This document shows positions 1 through 6,661 of a DNA stretch of 11,572 nt, one piece after another. The position numbers were made by a program, and so were the translations under genes. The notes beneath the pieces are model-generated. The model searched no databases, had not been told where the DNA came from, and saw nothing but the letters and a program-made list of their open reading frames with translations. The first letter of the stretch is position 1; every line of letters begins with the position of its first letter. The stretch lies in assembly GCA_947496345.1 (NCBI GenBank), contig CANMCL010000020.1:1-11572 (forward strand), given 5' to 3'. Source of the DNA: Actinomycetota bacterium (GTDB taxonomy: Bacteria > Actinomycetota > Actinomycetes > Nanopelagicales > Nanopelagicaceae).

Positions 1-1105
1 AAAGGGAGGTTACGCGCACTTTATGCTCAAAGAAATCTTTGAACAGCCAAAGGCGGTTGCCGACACTTTAATTGGTCGCTTAACCGATAACGGCAAAATT
101 GAATTAGATGAATTACATATGTCGGAAGCCGAAATAAAGGCGCTCAAGAAAATTGTCGTGATCGCTTGCGGCACGGCTTATCACGCAGGAATGATCGCAA
201 AGTATGTTATTGAAAAGTGGGCGAAGATTTCAGTAGAAGTAGAAATCGCCAGCGAATACCGTTACCGCGATCCGATTATTCATTCCAGCACACTAGTGAT
301 TGCAATTTCACAATCTGGCGAGACGATGGATACTTTGATGGCGATTCGCCACGCCAAAGCAGCGGGTGCGCGAGTACTTGCTATCTGCAATACCAATAGC
401 TCCACGATTCCGCGCGAATCAGATGCGGTGCTTTACACACACGCTGGTCCAGAAATTGCAGTTGCATCGACTAAGGCTTTACTCACCCAGATCGTTGCCG
501 TTGATTTAATTGCGCTGCACTTAGCCCAAGTTCGGGGCGAGTTAAGCGATGCTCAGGTGCACGATCTCTACAATGAAATGCTCGAACTTCCGGGCAAAAT
601 TGAACAAATCCTCGAAACAGTAGAACCGCTGCGTGCTTTAACTCGTACCTTTGCTAAGTCAGAGACAGTTTTATTTATTGGCCGCAATATTGGCTATCCC
701 GTCGTACTTGAAGGCGCGCTAAAGTTGAAGGAGTTGGCCTATATTCACGCCGAAGGATTTGCCGGTGGCGAGTTAAAGCATGGCTCAATCGCACTGATCG
801 ATAAAGATAAAGGCACACCAGTAATTGCAATTCTGCCTTCAGGAAGTGATCACGCACTTGATGAAAAGATGTTGAGCAATATCCAAGAAGTGAAAGCCCG
901 CGGTGCGCGAGTAATAGTGATTGCACATGAAGGTGCAGAAGTTGTTGGAGCAGAACACATTATTCGCATCCCAGCGTGCTCGCCGCTCTTCCAACCGATA
1001 TTGGCCACTGTTCCCTTGCAAGTATTTGCCTATGAAATGGCAGTTGCCCGCGGCAACGATGTTGATCAGCCACGTAACTTGGCTAAATCAGTTACAGTCG
1101 AATAA
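1..1105 (+). CDS. glmS: Glutamine--fructose-6-phosphate aminotransferase (isomerizing), C-terminal part; 5' end outside window
   Basis: GlmS makes glucosamine-6-phosphate from fructose-6-phosphate and glutamine, the first committed step to UDP-GlcNAc and peptidoglycan. The frame is open from base 2 (KGGYAHF before the Met at 23), so that Met is internal: GGYxHFMLKEI is a conserved block between the glutaminase and isomerase halves. The full enzyme is about 610 residues; about 367 remain here. Counting from the Met at 23, SIS domain 1 has ACGTAYH (48-54) and SQSGET (96-101), which bind the sugar phosphate. SIS domain 2 carries LEGALKLKEL and GELKHGSIAL, with the Glu and His of the isomerase site. 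The protein ends in the hallmark PRNLAKSVTVE, which includes the sugar-binding Lys. The N-terminal Cys glutaminase lies upstream and is not visible. The next gene begins 2 bases after the stop, so the two are probably co-transcribed. Confidence 0.97.
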   Translation, partial: KGGYAHFMLKEIFEQPKAVADTLIGRLTDNGKIELDELHMSEAEIKALKKIVVIACGTAYHAGMIAKYVIEKWAKISVEVEIASEYRYRDPIIHSSTLVIAISQSGETMDTLMAIRHAKAAGARVLAICNTNSSTIPRESDAVLYTHAGPEIAVASTKALLTQIVAVDLIALHLAQVRGELSDAQVHDLYNEMLELPGKIEQILETVEPLRALTRTFAKSETVLFIGRNIGYPVVLEGALKLKELAYIHAEGFAGGELKHGSIALIDKDKGTPVIAILPSGSDHALDEKMLSNIQEVKARGARVIVIAHEGAEVVGAEHIIRIPACSPLFQPILATVPLQVFAYEMAVARGNDVDQPRNLAKSVTVE

Positions 1106-1107
1106 CA

Positions 1108-1776
1108 ATGTCAGTACTTCTCGAACCTCGTCGCGCGCAAATGGTCCGCGCCTTCCGTTGGTCAGCAATACTCTTCCTCGGCTTTCTTCTCATCACTCAC
1201 CAAGTAATTATTGATGGACCACTAATTAAAATTGATAAGTGGTTCCACGGCTTAGATCACCCGCAATATCAAGGGATAGGCGGTTTTATCATTCGCCGAT
1301 TGGATGATCTAGGCCTACGTAGCGTTACTGCAGTTGCCTTATTAATCGCCGCCTTTTATATAGCCCGGCGATTTAAAACCTGGCGCCCACTTAATTTGGC
1401 GATTCTCTCTTTGATTTCTTTGAACCTAGTTGTTGGATTCTTTAAATTCTGGCTTGGTCGCACTAAGCCAAAAGTTGGTATCGACCTATTGCACTTTGGC
1501 GGAATGTCATATCCCAGTGGGCACGCATCTAACGCCTTACTTACTTGGGGAGTTCTTGCATATTTAATTTATAGATATGCACACGTTGATCGCTACCGCG
1601 GACGATTGGCTAGCGCTGGAGTTGCAACCATTAGTTTGACGGTCTGCATAGTTTCACTAGTTCGTGATACTCATTGGTTCTCAGATTTGCTAGGCGGACT
1701 CTTCATTGGCGGAGCGCTATTGGTCTTAGTCTTCGCTATTGATCGCTATTGGCCATCCAATAGCCAACTCTCTTAA
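1108..1776 (+). CDS. PAP2-superfamily integral membrane phosphatase
   Basis: A 222-residue membrane protein of the type 2 phosphatidic acid phosphatase superfamily, which removes phosphate from lipid phosphates or prenyl pyrophosphates at the membrane. About six hydrophobic segments are visible (roughly 15-35, 68-87, 95-118, 140-157, 166-185, 190-212). Motif 1 is KFWLGRTKP (113-121), motif 2 is YPSGHAS (135-141), and motif 3 is RDTHWFSD (186-193) with the catalytic His189 and Asp193. Motifs 1 and 3 are off-consensus: Lys120 stands where KX6RP has Arg, and the usual SR before the His is absent, with an Arg only three residues upstream of it. Its place between glmS and acpS/alr makes a role in undecaprenyl-phosphate recycling attractive, but this is inference; phosphatidate or phosphatidylglycerophosphate are equally possible substrates. 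The start is the ATG two bases after the glmS stop. I see no Shine-Dalgarno, so translation is probably coupled. Confidence 0.82.
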   Translation: MSVLLEPRRAQMVRAFRWSAILFLGFLLITHQVIIDGPLIKIDKWFHGLDHPQYQGIGGFIIRRLDDLGLRSVTAVALLIAAFYIARRFKTWRPLNLAILSLISLNLVVGFFKFWLGRTKPKVGIDLLHFGGMSYPSGHASNALLTWGVLAYLIYRYAHVDRYRGRLASAGVATISLTVCIVSLVRDTHWFSDLLGGLFIGGALLVLVFAIDRYWPSNSQLS

Positions 1777-1783
1777 CGCCAAT

Positions 1784-1789
1784 TACACT
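1784..1789 (+). promoter_or_regulatory. Candidate -10 element (TACACT) for leaderless acpS mRNA
   Basis: The 20-base gap between the PAP2 gene and acpS contains TACACT, which fits the actinobacterial -10 consensus TANNNT. It ends 7 bases before the acpS ATG, so transcription could begin at or next to the start codon and give a leaderless mRNA. No purine-rich ribosome site is present except a weak AAAGAA. The same arrangement stands before tsaE. No convincing -35 is seen, and the motif is short enough to occur by chance. Confidence 0.42.
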
Positions 1790-1796
1790 AAAGAAC

Positions 1797-2138
1797 ATGA
1801 TTGATGGCATTGGTATCGATGTAGTTGATATCGCTCGCTTTGCCGAATCGCTAGAAAGAACCCCATCGCTGCGCGATAAGTTATTCACTCCCGCAGAAGC
1901 AACCAAGCCAATCTTTTCCCTCGCCGCACGCTTTGCCGCTAAAGAAGCGCTAGCTAAAGCGCTAAACGCTGGCCACGGATTGCCTTGGCATGATGCAGAA
2001 GTAATCAACCACGAAAGTGGAAAACCAGATTTCTTGTTTCGCGGGGAAATTGCAGAATTAGTTGATGGCGCAAAGGTTCATCTCACTCTCTCGCACGATG
2101 CTGGAATCGCATCTGCCATGGTTGTGGTGGAGCGATGA
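1797..2138 (+). CDS. acpS: Holo-[acyl-carrier-protein] synthase
   Basis: AcpS moves 4'-phosphopantetheine from CoA to the active-site serine of acyl carrier protein, switching on fatty acid synthesis in the cytoplasm. The 113-residue length is close to the family norm of about 120. It opens with [12 protein letters not shown], whose Asp8 binds Mg. The second signature is [13 protein letters not shown] (44-56), with metal-binding Glu50. The C-terminal strand is [18 protein letters not shown], matching the family's SLSH ending. The start is the first ATG after the PAP2 stop, directly behind a TANNNT box. The stop overlaps the alr start as ATGA. In many actinobacteria nnrD lies between acpS and alr; it is absent from this position here. 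Confidence 0.95.
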   Translation: MIDGIGIDVVDIARFAESLERTPSLRDKLFTPAEATKPIFSLAARFAAKEALAKALNAGHGLPWHDAEVINHESGKPDFLFRGEIAELVDGAKVHLTLSHDAGIASAMVVVER

Positions 2139-3235
2139 CAAATCGCGCAGAAGCGGTTATTGATTTATCCGCAATCAGAAAAAACGTTGCGCTTCTCAAA
2201 GGTAAAGCTGGGGTCGATTTATTGGCAGTTGTTAAAGCAGATGCCTACGGCCACGGACTTATTCCAGTCGCGAAAGCGGCGCTAGAAGGGGGCGCATCTT
2301 GGCTTGGTGTTGCACTGCTTGAAGAAGCGATCACACTTCGCAACGCAGGAATAGCTGCACCGATATTGGCATGGCTGGTGCCACCAGGTTCTGACTTTAA
2401 GAGCGCGGTTGATCACGATATTGATATCGCAGTTTCATCAATCAAAGCACTTGAAGAAGTTGGGGCAGTCGCCGGCAGCAAACGTCCACGGATACATTTA
2501 GAAGTAGATACCGGAATGACGCGCGGTGGTTTTCTTTCAGAGTGGAATGAGATCGATGCCCATCATGTTAAAGGCGTTGAAATAATTGGAATCTTTTCGC
2601 ATTTTGCTCGCGCCGATGAACCAGGTGAGCGACAGAACTTTGAGCAGTTAACTCGCTTTAAAAAAATGGTCGCCACTCTAGAATCATTCGGGTACACAAA
2701 TATAATTCGTCACCTTTCAAATTCTGCAGCGACTTTAGTAGATCCCACTTCCGCTTTTGACATGGTGCGCACCGGAATTGCAATGTATGGCTTAAGTCCT
2801 GATGTAAAAACTTTAGGTACATCAGAAAAACTCTCTCTGAAACCCGCAATGACCCTTCGCGCCAAATTACATTTAGTAAAAGATGTGCCTGCAGGATCAC
2901 CGGTTGGTTATGGGGCAACTGAAATTACAAAGAGTGATACAAAACTGGGGTTGGTCGCTATGGGTTACGCCGATGGCATACCGCGTATAGCGAAAAACGT
3001 TGGAGTTACATTTAACGGTAAGCGCGCACCGATTATTGGGCGCGTTTCGATGGATCAATTTGTTGTAGACCTGGGCGCTGCATCAACTGCGAAATCTGGG
3101 GATTGGGTGAGTATTTTTGGATCAGGAACAGGTGAGGAATACACCGCAGATGACTGGGGAAGTGCTTCTGGGTCAATTAATTACGAGATAGTTACACGAA
3201 TTGGCCCGCGAGTGCCTAGAATCTACGAACTATGA
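2135..3235 (+). CDS. alr: Alanine racemase (PLP-dependent)
   Basis: Alr interconverts L- and D-alanine and supplies D-Ala for peptidoglycan stem peptides. The 366-residue protein has the fold-type III layout: an N-terminal TIM barrel and a C-terminal beta domain. The PLP lysine is Lys34 in [22 protein letters not shown] (123-133), [10 protein letters not shown] (154-163) and RHLSNSAAT (192-200) are barrel motifs around the cofactor. The second catalytic base is Tyr259 in VGYGATE. GRVSMDQ (302-308) is the conserved C-terminal active-site loop. The ATG overlaps the acpS stop (ATGA), and its own TGA overlaps the livG start in the same way, so translation through acpS-alr-livG is probably coupled. 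Lysine codons are 18 AAA to 3 AAG by hand count, the reverse of the hydrolase gene downstream. Confidence 0.97.
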   Translation: MTNRAEAVIDLSAIRKNVALLKGKAGVDLLAVVKADAYGHGLIPVAKAALEGGASWLGVALLEEAITLRNAGIAAPILAWLVPPGSDFKSAVDHDIDIAVSSIKALEEVGAVAGSKRPRIHLEVDTGMTRGGFLSEWNEIDAHHVKGVEIIGIFSHFARADEPGERQNFEQLTRFKKMVATLESFGYTNIIRHLSNSAATLVDPTSAFDMVRTGIAMYGLSPDVKTLGTSEKLSLKPAMTLRAKLHLVKDVPAGSPVGYGATEITKSDTKLGLVAMGYADGIPRIAKNVGVTFNGKRAPIIGRVSMDQFVVDLGAASTAKSGDWVSIFGSGTGEEYTADDWGSASGSINYEIVTRIGPRVPRIYEL

Positions 3236-3993
3236 GCGCCGCACTGTTGCACGCAAAGGGTGTCAGCATCTCCTTTGGCGGATTGAAAGCCCTTCACGAT
3301 GTGCACCTGGAACTTCGCACTAATGAAGTTGTCGGAGTCATCGGACCAAATGGCGCTGGCAAGACAACTTTATTTAATGCGATGTGTGGATTAGTTAAAC
3401 CAGATTCCGGAAAATTTGAATTTGACGGTAAAGAACGTTCGTGGCCGCGCACTGATGAGTTAATTGACCTCGGCATTTCGCGCACCTTGCAAGGTGTTGG
3501 TCTCTTTCCAGAGTTAACCGTTCTAGAAAATGTAATGGTTGGGGCGCAGAAGTTAGCCAAGACTGGCTTGATTTCTGCAGCACTTGGCACGAATAAGCGA
3601 GATGAAGAAGTTCTGCGCGATAAAGCGATGCGCGCTCTCGATCGCGTCTATGCAGGTACCTTGGCCGATCGTCGCGCAGATACTTTGGCTTACCCAGATA
3701 CCAAGCGGGTTTCAATTGCGCGCGCACTAGTTTCTGAACCAAAGATTTTGATGTTGGATGAACCAGCTGGTGGACTTGGACCACAAGATATCGAGTGGAT
3801 GAATAATTTAATTCGCAACTTGACTGCGACTATGTCGATTTTAATTGTGGAACATCATATGGATGTCGTAATGAGCGTATGCGATCGTCTATATGTTTTA
3901 AATTTTGGTGAAGTGATCGCAAGCGGTGCGGCTGAAAAAGTCCGTCGCGATCCAGCGGTTATCGCCGCATACCTCGGAACCGGGGTGGCGTAA
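3232..3993 (+). CDS. livG: LivG-type ABC transporter ATP-binding protein, with degenerate signature motif
   Basis: One of two nucleotide-binding subunits of a HAAT-type (branched-chain amino acid) importer; it powers uptake from the cytoplasmic face. The 253-residue length is typical of LivG. Visible motifs in order: Walker A GPNGAGKTT (38-46), Q-loop SRTLQ with Gln87, LFPELTVLENV (91-101), Walker B ILMLDEP (172-178), D-loop GGLGP (180-184) and H-loop His208 in IVEHHM. The short C-terminal tail DPAVIAAYLG is typical of LivG/LivF. The ABC signature is unusual: LAYPD (152-156) replaces the LSGGQ or LAYGQ expected, with Pro at the nearly invariant glycine. LivF keeps a canonical signature, so in an F/G heterodimer only one of the two ATP sites would be fully conserved. 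The start overlaps the alr stop by four bases. Substrate class is inferred from family only. Confidence 0.93.
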   Translation: MSAALLHAKGVSISFGGLKALHDVHLELRTNEVVGVIGPNGAGKTTLFNAMCGLVKPDSGKFEFDGKERSWPRTDELIDLGISRTLQGVGLFPELTVLENVMVGAQKLAKTGLISAALGTNKRDEEVLRDKAMRALDRVYAGTLADRRADTLAYPDTKRVSIARALVSEPKILMLDEPAGGLGPQDIEWMNNLIRNLTATMSILIVEHHMDVVMSVCDRLYVLNFGEVIASGAAEKVRRDPAVIAAYLGTGVA

Positions 3994-4700
3994 TGTTAAG
4001 AGTTAAGAACTTAACTGTTGACCACGGAGCAATTCGCGCACTTCACGGTGTATCTATCTCAATCGAGAAGGGTCAGTTAGCTGCAGTAATCGGCGCAAAT
4101 GGTGCAGGAAAGACCACGCTTTTGCGCACCCTTTCTGGGCTGAATAAAGCAACAGATGGAAGCGCAACGTGGGGCGATCTCAATGTTCTGCATTCAAAAC
4201 CAGAATCTCTAGTGCGCCACGGAATTTCACACGTCAGTGAAGGAAAGTCTGTTATTCCCGAGCTAACTGTTTCTGAGAATTTAGATTTAGGTGCGCTCTG
4301 GCGTCGCAATCGTAAAGAGTCAGCACAATCAAAGAAAGAAGTAGTCGAACTCTTTCCTCGCTTAGGTGAGCGTCTTTCACAAAGAGCTGATTCGCTTTCT
4401 GGCGGAGAACGACAGATGTTGGCCATCGGACGTTCAATGATGGCAAAACCTCAACTGCTTTTACTTGATGAGCCTTCACTCGGTTTGGCTCCACTAGTAG
4501 TTGAACAAATCTTCCAATCCATTCGTGATCTGACAAATTCACTTGGATTGACTGTGGTTTTAGTTGAGCAAAATGCAATGGGAGCGCTGAAGATCGCTGA
4601 CATCGGTATCGTGTTAAACCTTGGTTCTATAGCCGCGACAGGTAGCGCAGCTGCGCTTAGAGATGATCCCGCAGTGCGCGCTGCTTACTTGGGGTTCTAA
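3993..4700 (+). CDS. livF: LivF-type ABC transporter ATP-binding protein
   Basis: The second nucleotide-binding subunit of the HAAT importer, expected to pair with LivG. The 235-residue length is typical of LivF. Motifs: Walker A GANGAGKTT (34-42), the LivF-like segment SEGKSVIPELTVSENL (82-97), canonical signature LSGGERQ (135-141), Walker B LLLLDEP (155-161) with catalytic Glu160, and D-loop LGLAP. The H-loop reads LVEQNA with Gln193 in place of His, which is normal for LivF and not a defect. The C-terminus DPAVRAAYLG matches the LivG tail. The ATG shares one base with the livG stop (TAATG), which favours translational coupling and equal production of the two subunits. The next gene follows after two bases. 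Confidence 0.95.
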   Translation: MLRVKNLTVDHGAIRALHGVSISIEKGQLAAVIGANGAGKTTLLRTLSGLNKATDGSATWGDLNVLHSKPESLVRHGISHVSEGKSVIPELTVSENLDLGALWRRNRKESAQSKKEVVELFPRLGERLSQRADSLSGGERQMLAIGRSMMAKPQLLLLDEPSLGLAPLVVEQIFQSIRDLTNSLGLTVVLVEQNAMGALKIADIGIVLNLGSIAATGSAAALRDDPAVRAAYLGF

Positions 4701-4702
4701 CT

Positions 4703-5611
4703 ATGTTTGAATTTTTCAATACGCTGCTTATCGGCATTACCGCCGGTTCAATTTACTCTCTGATGGCGATTGCCATTGTTTTAGTTTGGCGCAGCACGCG
4801 CGTAGTTAACTTTGCGGCCGGCGGCCTCGCCCTAGCCTCAACTTTTGTTGGCGCTACAATTTTAGAAAGAACTGGTTCATTCTGGATCGCCCTACCGGTT
4901 GCAATGTTGGCAGGCGCCGCATTCTCAGCCTTCATTGAGTACTTCTTCTTACGTCCACTTCTTAAGCGATCTGGCGAAAAGAACCAAGAAATTTTCTTAC
5001 CAATTATCGCAACCCTGGGCATACTCGGAATCATAAAATCGGTTTTGCACTTTGTATATGGAGATCGCGTAGGAGTCTTAACTCCACCACTTTCGGATAG
5101 AGGTTTTATCTTCGCGGGCGAAAGTATCGCTCTGTCTCCTCTTCGCGTATTGATACTTGGGATAGTCCTTTTGCTTATGATTGTGTTAACCCTGGTGTTT
5201 CAACGCACAAATTTGGGACTTTCTTTGCGGGCCGCCTCGTTCGCACCGGAAATTTCTCGGCTATCTGGAGTTCGCGTTGATCTAGTCCGTACGGTTGGTT
5301 GGGCAATCTCTGGTGCAGCTGGTGCAACTGCTGGAATATTGCAGACAACAAATGGTTCGGGTTCAGTATCGCCCGAAGCTTTTGAATTTAGTTTGCTATT
5401 GGTGTTTGGTTTCGTCGCTGCAGTAATCGGTGGAATCGAAAGTCTGGTTGGAGCGGTTGCCGGCGGCTTAACTCTTGGGGTTGTTTTGGCAATAATATTG
5501 ATGTACTTCGGAAGTTCACTTGTATTCTTCGCTGCTTTCGTAATCTTAATTTTAGTTTTGCTTGTTAGGCCGCATGGAATTATCGGAGTCAAAGGTGGGC
5601 GCCGTGCATAG
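4703..5611 (+). CDS. livH: LivH-type ABC transporter permease
   Basis: Integral membrane subunit of the HAAT importer; it forms the solute path with LivM. The 302-residue protein is strongly hydrophobic throughout, with about eight membrane segments. The N-terminal block YSLMAIAIVLVWRSTRVVNF matches the LivH hallmark, although NFAAGG replaces the common NFAHGE. The cytoplasmic coupling segment lies around GLSLRAASFAPEISRLSGVR, followed by ISGAAGATAGIL, where the family has its conserved glycine-rich helix. The C-terminus VRPHGIIGVKGGRRA is typical (RPxGLFG type). The start is the ATG two bases after the livF stop; only a weak G-rich stretch precedes it. The stop lies inside the 5' end of livM. 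Confidence 0.93.
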   Translation: MFEFFNTLLIGITAGSIYSLMAIAIVLVWRSTRVVNFAAGGLALASTFVGATILERTGSFWIALPVAMLAGAAFSAFIEYFFLRPLLKRSGEKNQEIFLPIIATLGILGIIKSVLHFVYGDRVGVLTPPLSDRGFIFAGESIALSPLRVLILGIVLLLMIVLTLVFQRTNLGLSLRAASFAPEISRLSGVRVDLVRTVGWAISGAAGATAGILQTTNGSGSVSPEAFEFSLLLVFGFVAAVIGGIESLVGAVAGGLTLGVVLAIILMYFGSSLVFFAAFVILILVLLVRPHGIIGVKGGRRA

Positions 5612-6584
5612 CCGTCACATCACAAATAAACATCGCTTCATTGGCTTCGTTCTAATCGGATTAATTGTTTATATCTTGAGCAATATTGTCGATGAGTGGC
5701 GCGCCTATCAAGGCGCAACTGTCGCAGTCTTCGTCGTTGCTATTGCTTCGGTTATTCTCTTAACTGGTTATTCGGGGCAAATCTCACTTGGCCACGGTGC
5801 ACTTCTTGCCATCGGTGCGTACACAGCAGCACTTACGCAAATTTATTTCAGTGCGCCGATTTGGATCTGCTTTATTGCAGCAGTTTTAGTCACAGCCTTC
5901 TTTGGTGCAATTCTTGGAACGGCTGCGGCGCGACTATCGGGACCATACCTAGCGGGAACAACTCTGGCCTTTGCCGTTGGGCTACCCTCGATTGCAAATC
6001 AATTTTCGGTTTTAGGTGGTGAGCAGGGAATTACTTTTGATGCGGGTTGGCCACCACTTTCACTTGGAGAGACCTTTACGCAATACAAATGGTTCTTATG
6101 GATTGCGACTTTGACAGCGCTCATTTCATTGTGGTGGATACAAAATATTTTGCGCTCTCGCTATGGCCGAAGCTGGCGTGCGGTGAAGTCCAATGAAGTC
6201 GCCGCCGAACTGCTCGGAATCCACCTTGGCCGTTCCAAGGTTTTAGCCTTCACGGTCAGCGCGGGGATAGCCGGGTTGGCCGGAGCCTTGTTCGCAATGA
6301 CCATAAATAACGTCTCGCCCAGCGCATTCCCGCTCGTTCTCTCGTTCTCCATAGCCACTGGAGCGGTCCTCTCTGGCGTAAGTACCCTCGGAGGCGTCAT
6401 GATTGGCTCAGTAGCACTGGTTGCAATTCCGCTTATCGCCACCTCGTTCTCAGATCGATGGAGCGGTTCTGGGAATCTAGCCACGATATTGCCCGACTTT
6501 ATTGTGAGCGCACTTTTGATCTTGACGGTCTTTTTAGCCCCGAAAGGTCCGATCGAGAAGCTTCGGTCGCGTCATAGTAAGTAA
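5604..6584 (+). CDS. livM: LivM-type ABC transporter permease
   Basis: Second membrane subunit of the HAAT importer. The LivM hallmark GYSGQISLGHGALLAIGAY is intact. The coupling region is YGRSWRAVKSNEVAAELLGI, followed by SAGIAGLAGALFAM, and the protein ends in a short charged tail after LAPKGPIEKL. It has about nine hydrophobic segments and 326 residues from the start chosen here. That start is GTG 5604, which overlaps the livH stop by eight bases and has AGGTGG five bases upstream. Alternatives in the same frame are GTG 5595 (GGAG upstream), ATG 5574 and TTG 5562. The longer versions only add a non-hydrophobic extension and enlarge the overlap with livH. The last third of the gene is richer in GC than the middle (57% against 48% in two hand-counted 300-base stretches). 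Confidence 0.92.
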   Translation: MHSRHITNKHRFIGFVLIGLIVYILSNIVDEWRAYQGATVAVFVVAIASVILLTGYSGQISLGHGALLAIGAYTAALTQIYFSAPIWICFIAAVLVTAFFGAILGTAAARLSGPYLAGTTLAFAVGLPSIANQFSVLGGEQGITFDAGWPPLSLGETFTQYKWFLWIATLTALISLWWIQNILRSRYGRSWRAVKSNEVAAELLGIHLGRSKVLAFTVSAGIAGLAGALFAMTINNVSPSAFPLVLSFSIATGAVLSGVSTLGGVMIGSVALVAIPLIATSFSDRWSGSGNLATILPDFIVSALLILTVFLAPKGPIEKLRSRHSK

Positions 6585-6661
6585 AGGTAAAGCGCTCGTA
6601 TGATTGCGAGTACTTAGCAGTACAGATCTACCCCGTTATACCCCTCGATGGAAGGAAAAAT
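6585..6661 (+). promoter_or_regulatory. livK leader: candidate promoter, small inverted repeat and Shine-Dalgarno
   Basis: This 77-base gap is the longest inside the liv block. TATGAT at 6599-6604 is a good -10 match, though no clear -35 lies at the right distance. A second option is TTAGCA (6614-6619) with TATACC (6637-6642), 17 bases apart. GTACT-TAGC-AGTAC at 6610-6623 is a perfect five-base inverted repeat, either a short hairpin or a half-site pair for a regulator. AAGGA at 6652-6656, five bases before the ATG, is a clear ribosome site. A separate promoter here would let the binding protein be made in excess of the membrane complex, as is usual for ABC importers. No terminator is seen after livM, so read-through is also likely. 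Confidence 0.4.

Noticed and set aside
23..25. Start of glmS at the ATG at base 23
   Set aside because: The frame continues upstream with GGYAHF, a conserved GlmS stretch, and the glutaminase domain would be missing. The gene begins before the window.
3395..3784. Minus-strand open frame of 129 codons opposite livG
   Set aside because: No family resemblance, and it runs across the Walker B region of a clear ABC ATPase.
4569..4574. Gln in place of His in the LivF H-loop as a defect
   Set aside because: LVEQNA is the normal LivF form.
4753..5592. Two minus-strand open frames of 93 and 130 codons opposite livH
   Set aside because: Their translations are low-complexity mirrors of hydrophobic codons (many Thr, Ala, Pro, Lys), with no recognisable domain or upstream signals. 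livH on the + strand is well supported.
5562..5603. Longer livM starting at TTG 5562
   Set aside because: TTG is a rare start, it would overlap livH by 50 bases, and GTG 5604 has a better-placed ribosome site. The longer form cannot be excluded.
6161..6484. Minus-strand open frame of 107 codons opposite the GC-rich end of livM
   Set aside because: It follows from the C-ending codon use of livM in this segment. No motif or ribosome site is visible, and LivM is intact on the other strand.
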